DNA of 36,882 bases. Origin: Cytophagales bacterium (GTDB taxonomy: Bacteria > Bacteroidota > Bacteroidia > Cytophagales > VRUD01). The position numbers and the translations under genes are program-made. The stretch's first letter is position 1. Every line of letters starts with the position of its first letter. Positions 1-7,423 of this stretch are shown here, in pieces. Under the pieces are notes generated by a model, which saw nothing but the letters and a program-made list of their open reading frames with translations, did no database searches and was not told the DNA's origin. Location of the stretch: positions 73,717-110,598 of the forward strand of contig VRUD01000001.1 of assembly GCA_019456305.1 (NCBI GenBank), written 5' to 3'.

Positions 1-935
1 GTTATATCCTTAATGAAACGGGTACAGAAAACATATTTCAACAGATTGGGATTTTGGAACCTAATTTAGTAATAATTGATTCCATTCAAACCCTCCATGT
101 TTCCTTTATTGAATCGGGGGCTGGAAGCATTTCCCAGGTACGGGCTTGTGCGGCTGAACTTTTAAAATATGCAAAAGAGAGTGGAACTCCCGTTTTCCTG
201 ATCGGGCATATCACAAAAGAAGGTACTTTGGCTGGCCCCAAGGTATTGGAGCACATGGTTGATACGGTGATTCAGTTTGAGGGAGACAGGCACCATGCTT
301 ATCGTATATTGAGAACTATCAAAAACCGTTTTGGCTCCACTTCAGAGCTTGGTATTTACGAAATGCTGAGCACGGGTTTGAGAGAGGTAAGCAATCCCTC
401 CGAGATACTTTTATCGCAAAGGGAAGAGAACCTGAGCGGTATTACCATTGGCGCCACACTGGAAGGAAACAGGCCGCTGCTCATTGAAGTGCAGTCGTTG
501 GTAAGCCCTGCTGCTTATGGAACACCTCAGCGTTCTTCTACCGGTTTTGATGCCAAAAGACTTAACATGCTGCTTGCTGTTTTGGAAAAAAGAGGTGGGT
601 TCAGATTGGGTGTGCAAGATGTATTTTTGAATATTGCCGGTGGTATAAAGACAGTAGACCCGGCAATAGACCTGGCAGTATGTATATCCATTCTTTCCTC
701 TTTTGAAGATATTGCCATACCAAATACCACCTGTTTTGCCGCTGAGGTAGGACTTGGCGGAGAAATACGTGCTGTAAACAGGATTGAAAACCGTATTTCA
801 GAAGCACAAAAATTAGGTTTTAAAGAGATGTTTATTTCTAAATATAACAAGAAAGGGATGGATTTGAAGAAATTCAATATAAAGATCAATGCGGTTAGTA
901 AGTTGGATGAAGTTGTAGAGAAAATAATGGTTTAG
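1..935 (+). CDS. radA: DNA repair protein RadA, 3' part (start lies outside the window)
   Basis: RadA (Sms) is a RecA-like ATPase that helps branch migration in recombinational repair. The reading frame is already open at base 3, well before the first ATG at 54, so this is the 3' part of a gene that begins outside the window. The visible part has the Walker B segment NLVIIDSIQTL, then the RadA-specific KNRFG motif (KNRFGSTSELGIYEM), and then the Lon-protease-like C-terminal domain (from SLVSPAAYGTPQRS through AIDLAVCISILSS and AAEVGLGGEIRAV). The N-terminal zinc finger and Walker A are off the left edge. The stop is 4 bp before the next gene, which suggests co-transcription. Confidence 0.95.
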   Translation, partial: YILNETGTENIFQQIGILEPNLVIIDSIQTLHVSFIESGAGSISQVRACAAELLKYAKESGTPVFLIGHITKEGTLAGPKVLEHMVDTVIQFEGDRHHAYRILRTIKNRFGSTSELGIYEMLSTGLREVSNPSEILLSQREENLSGITIGATLEGNRPLLIEVQSLVSPAAYGTPQRSSTGFDAKRLNMLLAVLEKRGGFRLGVQDVFLNIAGGIKTVDPAIDLAVCISILSSFEDIAIPNTTCFAAEVGLGGEIRAVNRIENRISEAQKLGFKEMFISKYNKKGMDLKKFNIKINAVSKLDEVVEKIMV

Positions 936-939
936 AGTA

Positions 940-1473
940 ATGAAAAAACATATAAAAAAGCTAGTAATAAGTTTTTATATTATCAGTAACGTAGTTATAT
1001 CGATTGCTCAAACGGATACAACTTCTTTTAAAGCAGCTAAAGATCTATTCCAGGGCAGCCCTGCTCCGGATTTCACACTAAAAAGTAATCAAAGAGATAC
1101 TCTTTCGTTGAGCGATTTTCGTGGCAAAGTCGTTTATCTGCAATTCTGGGCAAGCTGGTGTGCGGTATGTAAGCAGCAGATCCCTTATGCCAAATTTTTA
1201 CAGAACGAACTGCAAGGTAAAGATGTCGTTTTTTTATATATTTCAGTAGATGAAAATGAACTGGGCTGGCTGAAAACGATCAAAAAACGAAACATGGAGG
1301 GTGTACATTTGTATAGCGGGGGATTTGACTCAGAGGTGGCACAAAGTTATGACCTGCAGGCCACACCTACCTGCATTTTGATTGATAAACAAGGGAATAT
1401 TGCTTTTAATCCGGCAAAGTATCCAAGCCAACGGGGATTGTTGGAGGATATTGAAAGGTTGCTGGAAGAATAG
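940..1473 (+). CDS. TlpA/ResA-like thioredoxin-fold protein, exported
   Basis: This is a 177-residue thiol-disulfide oxidoreductase of the TlpA/AhpC-TSA group. The N terminus (MKKHIKKLVISFYIISNV) is a signal peptide or membrane anchor, so the enzyme should act in the periplasm, where such proteins reduce disulfides of exported or haem-binding partners. The active site WCAVC is at about residues 73-77 (Cys74 and Cys77). The segment PAPDFTLKSNQRDTLSLSDF before it is the usual redoxin entry strand, and the cis-Pro loop (QATPTCILID) is near residue 148. The gene starts 4 bp after radA. The partner protein cannot be told from this context. Confidence 0.88.
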   Translation: MKKHIKKLVISFYIISNVVISIAQTDTTSFKAAKDLFQGSPAPDFTLKSNQRDTLSLSDFRGKVVYLQFWASWCAVCKQQIPYAKFLQNELQGKDVVFLYISVDENELGWLKTIKKRNMEGVHLYSGGFDSEVAQSYDLQATPTCILIDKQGNIAFNPAKYPSQRGLLEDIERLLEE

Positions 1474-1625
1474 AATTAAATGATTATGAATTTTCTGTTA
1501 AATAACATCAATATTGTCCGAAATACTGTCCGAAAAAAACGAATAGTTTATTTATCTTCTTTCACAATATCAACAACTTCTTCAATAACTTTTTCAAGAT
1601 TCATCAGTTTAATTTTTTTGAATTG

Positions 1626-1992
1626 TGGAGCCGGAGGGAATCGAACCCTCGTCCAGACAAGGAAACTGATGCGCTTTCTACATGCTTAGCTTCAATTAAT
1701 TTTCGGGAATAAAGAAGGTCAGAAGCTTACCTGTACTTAATTCCTTAGATGCTAAATCTCACTGATATACCGCATCAAATACATCAGCCAGTCCTGCATG
1801 ATGATGTCTCAAATGTAAACCCGGCAGCACGAAGGGTTTACGAGACACATGCTGCGAAATCCTTGATTAGGCAGCAATGGCGTAGTTAAAATCGCCAGTT
1901 AAAAAGTTGAGCGCTTTATTTTACGGGTAATACCCACAAAACCCGGCATGCTTACACACAGCTCGACCATGCTGTCAATTCCAGTCGGCCCC
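1626..1992 (-). ncRNA. ssrA: tmRNA (transfer-messenger RNA)
   Basis: tmRNA rescues stalled ribosomes and tags the unfinished protein for proteolysis. Read on the minus strand, the 5' end GGGGCCG (from 1992) pairs over 7 bp, including one G-U, with CGGCTCC at the 3' end, followed by discriminator A at 1626. CCA is not encoded. The T arm has GGTTCGATTCCCTCC. The tag frame is at 1896-1867: GGC GAT TTT AAC TAC GCC ATT GCT GCC TAA, giving GDFNYAIAA after the alanine loaded on the RNA. This matches Bacteroidota tags, which end in YALAA or YAMAA. Length is about 367 nt and appears one-piece, not permuted. Confidence 0.95.
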
Positions 1993-2000
1993 ATTTCTCT

Positions 2001-2008
2001 CAAATATA
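2001..2008 (-). promoter_or_regulatory. Putative ssrA -7 promoter box
   Basis: On the minus strand this reads TATATTTG, a match to the Bacteroidota -7 consensus TAnnTTTG. It ends 8 nt before the mature tmRNA 5' end, the expected promoter-to-start distance. No clear -33 TTG lies at the ideal spacing. Confidence 0.6.
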
Positions 2009-2020
2009 TGATATGTTTAG

Positions 2021-2227
2021 TTAAAAATATAGCAATATAAAACAAATATTAGAAAGTGATAATATTTCACGGTGTTTAATATTATGATCTTTGTGACTAT
2101 AATTATCCCAAATATGCTCTGCATCCTTTGCTCTAAACCTTACACGATACTCTTTCCCTTTAATTTCTACAATATTTTCCACATCTTTGACCCTTTTAAT
2201 GATATTGTATTCTTTGCTTCCTAACAC
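2021..2227 (-). CDS. Small hypothetical protein (GTG start) or gene remnant
   Basis: This is an open frame of about 68 codons from a possible GTG at 2227. It encodes a charged, plausible protein segment (GSKEYNIIKRVKDVENIVE, then KGKEYRVRFRAKDAEHIW). The frame stays open further upstream on the minus strand, but that part overlaps the opposite-strand start of tatD and looks non-coding. The stop falls just upstream of the ssrA promoter. I do not recognise a family. It may be a real small gene or the truncated end of a larger one. Confidence 0.3.
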   Translation of the reverse strand: MLGSKEYNIIKRVKDVENIVEIKGKEYRVRFRAKDAEHIWDNYSHKDHNIKHREILSLSNICFILLYF

Positions 2228-2263
2228 AGCACAAATGTACAAAATTAAAATGAAAATCACAAA

Positions 2264-3058
2264 ATGTTCATAGATTCTCACGCCCATATTTACAGCAAAG
2301 AATTCAAAGATGATATTGACGCAGTGGTAGCCAGAGCCATCGAACAGGATGTGCGCAAAATCTATATGCCCAATATAGATCACACATCCATAAATGACAT
2401 GCTTGAGCTGGAATTAAAATTTCCGGGACATTGTATTCCAATGATGGGATTGCACCCGTGTTCTGTCAGGAAGCGCTTTGAAAAGGAGCTCTACATCGTT
2501 GAAGAATGGCTCAATAAGCGTAAATTCTGTGGGGTAGGGGAGATAGGTATTGATCTGTACCGGGATAAAACTTTCCAGGCATACCAGGAAGAAGCATTCA
2601 AAATCCAGATCGGCTTTGCGAAAAAATATAACCTGCCCATTGTAATTCATTGCAGAAATTCTTTTGATGAAATTATCGCTATATTAGAGATCCTTGCAGG
2701 GGATGGGTCACAACAGAATCGGGATCAACATGCCCATCCCCTACAAGGTGTTTTCCACTGCTTTACCGGTACATTAGAAGAGGCACAAAAAGTTATAGAG
2801 ATGGGATTTTTCCTGGGCATTGGAGGTATAGTGACATTTAAAAATAGTGATCTTGAAAAAGTCATTCCCGAAATTGATCTAAAACATATTATATTAGAGA
2901 CTGACAGCCCGTATTTAGCCCCTGTGCCTCATAGAGGAAAAAGAAATGAACCTGCCTGGATACCTCTGATAGCTGAAAAGGTAGCTGAATTGAAGGGAAA
3001 AACGGTAGAGGAAGTTAAAAAAATTACCTCTGAAAATATATTGAGGATTTATAAGTAA
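2264..3058 (+). CDS. tatD: TatD-family metal-dependent hydrolase (DNase)
   Basis: TatD proteins are cytoplasmic metal-dependent TIM-barrel nucleases linked to DNA repair and turnover. The metal ligands are visible: HAH (His6, His8), Glu93 in VGEIGID, His129 in VIHC, His165 in GVFHCFTG and Asp214 in ETDSPYLAP. The 264-residue length is normal. Between the strand ending IAILEIL and the GVFHCFTG motif there is an extra, poorly conserved-looking stretch (about residues 145-163, AGDGSQQNRDQHAHPLQG). It is encoded by a 57-bp inverted repeat inserted in frame and described separately. Confidence 0.92.
   Translation: MFIDSHAHIYSKEFKDDIDAVVARAIEQDVRKIYMPNIDHTSINDMLELELKFPGHCIPMMGLHPCSVRKRFEKELYIVEEWLNKRKFCGVGEIGIDLYRDKTFQAYQEEAFKIQIGFAKKYNLPIVIHCRNSFDEIIAILEILAGDGSQQNRDQHAHPLQGVFHCFTGTLEEAQKVIEMGFFLGIGGIVTFKNSDLEKVIPEIDLKHIILETDSPYLAPVPHRGKRNEPAWIPLIAEKVAELKGKTVEEVKKITSENILRIYK
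2692..2748 (+). repeat. In-frame inverted-repeat insert inside tatD
   Basis: The left arm CCTTGCAGGGGATGGG (2692-2707) and right arm CCCATCCCCTACAAGG (2733-2748) are inverted copies matching at 15 of 16 positions around a 25-base loop. The whole unit is 57 bp, exactly 19 codons, and adds a loop before the GVFHCFTG motif without breaking the frame. Confidence 0.7.
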
Positions 3059-3123
3059 ATCTGATTTATTTAAAATCGTAATACAAATTATCATTTTTTT
3101 ATGCACATTACATCATATTTATT

Positions 3124-3131
3124 TATCTTTG
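3124..3131 (+). promoter_or_regulatory. msrB -7 promoter box
   Basis: TATCTTTG matches the Bacteroidota -7 consensus. It lies 20 bp before the ATG at 3152. This argues against the in-frame upstream ATG at 3101 being the start, because that codon lies upstream of the promoter box. Confidence 0.6.
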
Positions 3132-3151
3132 TAACCAAAAATCATACTGAA

Positions 3152-3637
3152 ATGAAAAATAAGCTATTGGCGTCAGTAATTTTATTTGCATCGCTTCCCG
3201 GGTGCTATGCACAGGAAGGTAGCCAAAGTAATAAAAATATAGTTATGGAAAAAGTGATTAAAAGTGACAAAGAATGGAAGCAGCTTCTTACTGCCGAACA
3301 ATACTATGTTACACGTCAGAAAGGTACTGAAGGAGCTTTTACCGGACAGTATTATAACTTTAAAGGGAATGGTATTTACCAGTGTGTATGCTGCGGGTTT
3401 GAACTTTTCGATTCCGAAACGAAGTTTGATTCCGGTACAGGATGGCCAAGCTTTTATGCACCGGTATCTGAAAAAAATATAAGATCAGAAAGCGATCAGG
3501 GTCTTGGTATGGTACGTAATGAAATACGCTGCAATCGCTGTGATGCCCATTTAGGCCATGTTTTCAATGACGGTCCTGAACCAACCGGGCTTAGATACTG
3601 TATTAATTCGGTTTCACTGAAATTTAAAGAAGAATAA
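3152..3637 (+). CDS. msrB: Peptide methionine (R)-S-oxide reductase MsrB, lipoprotein-type
   Basis: MsrB reduces the R epimer of methionine sulfoxide in oxidised proteins. From the chosen start the N terminus is MKNKLLASVILFASLPGCYA, a signal peptide with a possible lipobox cysteine, so the enzyme is probably exported and may be lipid-anchored. The MsrB core follows: GTEGAFTGQYYNFKGNGIY, the first zinc pair (CVCC), SGTGWPSFY, the second zinc pair (CNRC), LGHVFNDGPEPTGLRYC and INS. The cysteine in RYCINS is the catalytic residue. The upstream ATG at 3101 would add 17 residues but precedes the promoter box. Confidence 0.92.
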   Translation: MKNKLLASVILFASLPGCYAQEGSQSNKNIVMEKVIKSDKEWKQLLTAEQYYVTRQKGTEGAFTGQYYNFKGNGIYQCVCCGFELFDSETKFDSGTGWPSFYAPVSEKNIRSESDQGLGMVRNEIRCNRCDAHLGHVFNDGPEPTGLRYCINSVSLKFKEE

Positions 3638-3640
3638 AAC

Positions 3641-3665
3641 CACTAATTACACGAATTAATTAGTG
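3641..3665 (+). repeat. Small hairpin after msrB
   Basis: CACTAATT (3641-3648) and AATTAGTG (3658-3665) are perfect 8-bp inverted arms directly after the msrB stop. No strong U-run follows, so it is a weak terminator candidate or an mRNA-end structure. Confidence 0.35.
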
Positions 3666-3739
3666 ATTAATATATAGTAATTTATTTTTCCCCTTGTATC
3701 TATTTGATTATCAATTACTTACGTTTATAAGTATTTTCG

Positions 3740-4190
3740 TCAGGACATACTTATCCCATGTATTTCACATAGTAGACCTTTTTCAGCTAACACTTCATTG
3801 AATTTATCAAACATCGCCTCTACTTTACCAGCTTTGGTGAGTCGCTCCCTAAAATTCCATACCGTCTTGCTGTCAGGTACCTTGTCGCTGAGATTTAAGC
3901 TCAAAAACCGCATAAAGCTCAATCTATCCAGTATCTGATACGCTATCTGATCATCCGATAAATTGTAATAACGCTGTAAAATCAGGGTTTTAAACATCAT
4001 TACATAATCATAGGGAGTACGACCACCTTTGCCTTTCATTTCTTTTTTAAAAATGCGTTCCAAAATTGGACGGAACTGTTCCCATTCTATCATCTGTAAT
4101 AGCTTCACTAAAGGGTCTTTCTGTTTGCTAAGTTTTTCTAAACCCCGAGTGCTCGGGGTCAAAAAAACCTTTGGGATTGATATTCTTCAT
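3740..4190 (-). pseudogene. IS5-family transposase remnant (N-terminal DUF772 part only)
   Basis: Minus-strand codons encode the N-terminal domain of an IS5-type transposase: WEQFRPILERIFK, GRTPYDYVMMFKTLILQRYY, NLSDDQIAYQILDRLSFMRF and VPDSKTVWNFRERL. The catalytic DDE part is absent; similarity runs out near 3775 and a stop follows at 3740. The original start is probably the ATG at 4190 (MKNINPKGFFD). An imperfect CCCCGAG/CTCGGGG palindrome at 4142-4159 follows and puts the N terminus one frame out from the body. No terminal inverted repeats of a full IS are visible. The fragment cannot transpose itself. Confidence 0.8.
4142..4159. repeat. CCCGAG..CTCGGG palindrome, copy 1
   Basis: ACCCCGAG-TG-CTCGGGGT: 8-bp perfect arms around a 2-base centre. 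It lies in the transposase remnant between the start-codon part and the body, at the point where the frame is lost. It is related to the copies at 7031, 12771, 22526, 23799 and 36765. Confidence 0.7.
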
Positions 4191-4316
4191 AGTTTCATTG
4201 TATTTTTCCCGCTAATTTACCATTCTTTCCTCCATGGCCAATAGTATTAAATTTTTTTAAACTTTTTTGCTTTTTTTCTTGCATTTAATGAAGTAGTTAC
4301 TTAATTTTGAGTTTTT

Positions 4317-4412
4317 AGAGATGCCCTTAATATTCAACATCGCCTTGTATATGAAGTATTTGAAAAAGAAAAAATTGTTCGCATACTTAGAATGTGGACA
4401 CATTATGAATAA
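4317..4412 (+). pseudogene. Remnant of a YoeB/Txe-type toxin, C-terminal end
   Basis: A run of 31 codons plus stop encodes RDALNIQHRLVYEVF followed by EKEKIVRILRMWTHYE and TAA. This is the very characteristic C-terminal end of YoeB/Txe mRNA interferases (HRLVY and the final WTHYE). Everything upstream is non-coding AT-rich DNA, so only the tail survives and no antitoxin gene is present. It shows that a toxin-antitoxin module once sat here, next to the IS5 remnant. Confidence 0.65.
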
Positions 4413-4511
4413 ACAAGGAAAAAAACTCACTTAATTTAAAAAAGTTTTACAATATTTTTTTTATTAATAAAAGTGTTATAACCTTGCAGGTTCAAGTCAA
4501 AATTTAATTAC

Positions 4512-4519
4512 TATATTTG
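4512..4519 (+). promoter_or_regulatory. Putative -7 promoter box before the (ER)n micro-ORF
   Basis: TATATTTG matches TAnnTTTG. A TTG lies 25 bp upstream (4484-4486), which is longer than the usual spacing. Transcription from it would start at or near the ATG at 4524 and end at the terminator at 4661-4700. Confidence 0.4.
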
Positions 4520-4523
4520 CTTG

Positions 4524-4640
<117 letters not shown>

Positions 4641-4660
4641 AAGATTTTACATTAATTTTA

Positions 4661-4700
4661 AACCCGTTCCCCGGTATTATTATCGGGGTACGGGTTTTTT
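4661..4700 (+). terminator. Strong intrinsic terminator
   Basis: AACCCGTTCCCCG pairs with CGGGGTACGGGTT (12 of 13 positions) around an AT-rich loop, followed by a run of T interrupted once. It ends any transcript starting near 4520 and insulates the 4825 gene. Confidence 0.85.
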
Positions 4701-4824
4701 ATTTTCTTGTACCACAACTTTCAAGTTGTGTCTTAAGTAGGCATAAGGGTATATCTTACACCTATACTAAAACTCAATTTTAGAATGAATGTTACATTAT
4801 CAATAATTATAAACACTCACCATC

Positions 4825-7311
4825 ATGAAAAAAATTACATTTCATTTCGCAACAGCAATCATCTGTGTAATCTTTTTAAATCTGTGCCTGCCCCGATTTT
4901 TCGGTGGTAGTCTGTGTTTCTCACAAATAACCTTCCAAAAAACCTTTGGCGGACTGAATAGTGATGAAACCGGCAGATCATCAGTACAGCAAACTACCGA
5001 TAGTGGTTATGTAATACTAGGGCATACTAACAATTTTCAATTGGGAGGATCTAATGTTTATGTAATAAAAACAGATGCCGCAGGGGACACAATGTGGACA
5101 AAAATTTATGGAGGTGGCACTGAATTGGATTATGGCTATTCTGTTCAACAAACCACTGACGGGGGATATGTGATTGCAGGATATACACTGTGTCTTGGAG
5201 CATGCGGTGATGAATTTTATGTAATAAAAACAGATACCGCAGGAGATATAATGTGGACAAAAGCTTATGGAAATTCATGGAATGACCAAGGCTATTCCGT
5301 TCAGCAAACCGCTGACGGGGGATATGTGATTGCAGGACGTGGAAGTACTTTTGAAGGTGATGTTTATTTAATAAAAACAGATACTGCAGGAGATATAATG
5401 TGGACAAAAGCTTATGGAAATTTATGGGATGACCGGGGCTATTCCGTTCAACAAACTGCTGACGGGGGATATGTGATTGCAGGATATACACAGAGTTCTA
5501 TAGCAGGCGATTTTGATGTTTATGTAATAAAAACAGATGCCGCAGGAGATACCATGTGGACAAAAGTTTATGGAGGAACTGGCTTTAGTCAGAATGATCT
5601 GGGCTATTCCGTTCAGCAAACCACTGACGGGGGATATGTGATTGCAGGATATACAGAGAGTTTTGGAGCAGGCGCTGCTGATGTTTATATAATAAAAACA
5701 GACTCCTTGGGTGATACAATATGGACAAAAGCTTATGGAGGAAATGGCGATGACCGGGGCTATTCCGTTCAACAAACCGCTGATGGGGGATATGTGATTG
5801 CAGGATATACAACGAGTTTTGGAGGAGGTGGTCTATGTGACCTGCCACCATGTGCTGATGTTTATGTAATAAAAACAGATGCCGCAGGAGACACAATGTG
5901 GACAAAAGTTTATGGAGGAAATGGCGATGACCGGGGCTATTCCGTTCAACAAACCGCTGACGGGGGATATGTGATTGCAGGATATACAGAGAGTTCTGTA
6001 GATGGCGATTTTGATGTTTATGTAATAAAAACAGATGCCAATGGGAATACTTATGGTTGTAACTATCCTGGTACTGCAACGGTGGTCAGTAATACAGCAA
6101 CACAGGTGAGCAGCGGTGGTTCTGTTAGTTCAGTAGGAATTGTTAGTGCCAATATAACTATAGTATATAATACATCAACAGTTATTAGTGATCTAATTCC
6201 AACTCTTTCACTTTCTTTATCAGCTACCACCACCTACTGTGATGATGTTTGTGATGCGATGGCTATTGTAAATGCCATTGGTTCCTACCCGCCATTTTCT
6301 TATCAATGGAACGACCCATTATTTCAAACAGATTCCACCGCCTATGGTTTATGTGCAGAAACCTATACTGTAACTGTTACAGATGCTTATGCCTGCACCA
6401 CGGCAACAGATAGTATCACAATAATAACTGTACCATTTCCCCAAGACTCCATCTGCCTCATCACAGTAGACTCAACCTCCACAAAAAATGTCATCGTATG
6501 GAAAAAACCGGTAACTGCCGGTATTGACAGCTTCAGGATATACAGGGATATCATTGGTGTTTATACTTATATAGGCAGCGTAGATTACAATTCCCTGAGC
6601 CAATTCATTGATATTACTAATGGAGTGAATCCCCAGGTCACTTCTTACAGGTATAAAATTTCTACAGTAGATACCTGCGGTAATGAAAGTTTATTAAGCA
6701 GCTTTCATGAGACCATTCACCTTATCACGATCGATGGCGGCAACAAGGTTGACCTGATCTGGGATAATTACGAAGGCTTTAATTTCGGTTTTTACAGGAT
6801 ATTGAGGGACAGTACAGGAACAGGTAATTTTGAGCAAATAGATTCGGTTACCAATACGGTTAACCAGTGGACAGATCTTACCCCTCCCCAAACATTGAAT
6901 GTAGATTATGTAGTAGCAGTTGTACCTAATTCGGGAACCTGCACTGCCACCCTGCAAAAAGTACTGGTATACAATTCAGCCCGGTCTAACGTGACAAACA
7001 GGGTTACTACGGGCATTAATAATCAGTTGATCCCGAGTACTCGGGAACAATTACAGTTGACAATTTCCCCAAATCCATATACAAGCGCAACAAATATTGT
7101 CTATACAGTAGAAGAAAAAGCAGTTGTGCTCTTAGAAGTTTATAATGTCTTGGGCAAAAGAATACAAACCCTGGTTGATGCAGATCAGAATGTTGGGAAT
7201 TATCAGTATAGTTTTAGTGCCAGGCAGGTTGGTTATTCATCCGGGGTTTATATACTCAAATTTAGGGTAAATGATAAGGTTTATGCAAGGCAGTTGGTGG
7301 AAATGAAATAA
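4825..7311 (+). CDS. Secreted repeat (propeller-like) protein with T9SS sorting domain
   Basis: This is an 828-residue exported protein. After a signal peptide there are seven repeats of about 55 residues built on VYVIKTDAAGDTMWTKVYGG ... GYSVQQTADGGYVIAGYT (residues about 30-410), a beta-propeller-like array. Next comes an SprB/PKD-like segment (YPPFSYQWNDP, TYTVTVTDAYACTTATDS) and fibronectin-like strands (DSFRIYRDIIGVYTYIGS). The last 80 residues are a Por/T9SS C-terminal sorting domain (ISPNPYTSATNIVY, LEVYNVLGKRIQTLVD, SGVYILKF). The protein is therefore expected at the cell surface or outside the cell. The signal peptide region contains a dispersed repeat (4859-4891), and the hinge before the sorting domain contains a CCCGAGTACTCGGG palindrome (7031-7046). 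Confidence 0.85.
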   Translation: MKKITFHFATAIICVIFLNLCLPRFFGGSLCFSQITFQKTFGGLNSDETGRSSVQQTTDSGYVILGHTNNFQLGGSNVYVIKTDAAGDTMWTKIYGGGTELDYGYSVQQTTDGGYVIAGYTLCLGACGDEFYVIKTDTAGDIMWTKAYGNSWNDQGYSVQQTADGGYVIAGRGSTFEGDVYLIKTDTAGDIMWTKAYGNLWDDRGYSVQQTADGGYVIAGYTQSSIAGDFDVYVIKTDAAGDTMWTKVYGGTGFSQNDLGYSVQQTTDGGYVIAGYTESFGAGAADVYIIKTDSLGDTIWTKAYGGNGDDRGYSVQQTADGGYVIAGYTTSFGGGGLCDLPPCADVYVIKTDAAGDTMWTKVYGGNGDDRGYSVQQTADGGYVIAGYTESSVDGDFDVYVIKTDANGNTYGCNYPGTATVVSNTATQVSSGGSVSSVGIVSANITIVYNTSTVISDLIPTLSLSLSATTTYCDDVCDAMAIVNAIGSYPPFSYQWNDPLFQTDSTAYGLCAETYTVTVTDAYACTTATDSITIITVPFPQDSICLITVDSTSTKNVIVWKKPVTAGIDSFRIYRDIIGVYTYIGSVDYNSLSQFIDITNGVNPQVTSYRYKISTVDTCGNESLLSSFHETIHLITIDGGNKVDLIWDNYEGFNFGFYRILRDSTGTGNFEQIDSVTNTVNQWTDLTPPQTLNVDYVVAVVPNSGTCTATLQKVLVYNSARSNVTNRVTTGINNQLIPSTREQLQLTISPNPYTSATNIVYTVEEKAVVLLEVYNVLGKRIQTLVDADQNVGNYQYSFSARQVGYSSGVYILKFRVNDKVYARQLVEMK
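4859..4891 (+). repeat. TCATCTGTGTAATCT dispersed repeat, copy A (in the signal peptide)
   Basis: This 33-bp block is identical to 31188-31220 except for one base. It is followed by a small hairpin (CCGA-TTTT-TCGG, about 4894-4905) and then TCTGTGTTT, the same order of parts seen at 31188-31268. Here it is translated as part of the signal peptide of the T9SS protein (CVIFLNLCLP). Confidence 0.75.
7031..7046. repeat. CCCGAGTACTCGGG palindrome, copy 2 (in frame)
   Basis: TCCCGAGTACTCGGGA is a perfect 16-bp palindrome. It encodes part of LIPSTREQ in the linker just before the T9SS sorting domain. Confidence 0.8.
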
Positions 7312-7405
7312 TAAAACAATAATTTTGTTTTTACAAACTATTATATTAGCTTGCATTGTTGTTATTAACAATATTAAAAAAAATCACCTAATTTACTGAG
7401 TTCTG

Positions 7406-7423
7406 ATGCTCCATGCGCTTTTA
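7406..7423 (-). repeat. TAAAAGCGCATGGAGCAT repeat at the stop codon of the CHAT gene
   Basis: On the minus strand the 18-mer begins with the TAA stop codon of the CHAT gene. The identical 18-mer begins with the stop codon of the DUF35 gene at 36720-36737. Related arms are at 30308-30324 and 30386-30404. Confidence 0.75.

Noticed and set aside
1524-1540. CTGTCCGAAAA shared with the ends of the 145-bp element at 11304
   Set aside because: Only 11 bases in common and no inverted partner nearby; could be chance.
1548-1604. Minus-strand 18-codon frame MNLEKVIEEVVDIVKEDK
   Set aside because: Amphipathic and tempting, but too short, without promoter or relatives that I can name; perhaps a gene-tail remnant downstream of ssrA.
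1480-1689. 69-codon plus-strand frame overlapping the tmRNA
   Set aside because: Its second half runs antisense through the 3' end of ssrA and the first half is low-complexity; no protein-like pattern.
5051-6079. Long minus-strand frames opposite the repeat protein
   Set aside because: They are shadows created by the codon periodicity of the repeats; their translations are themselves repetitive and unlike proteins.
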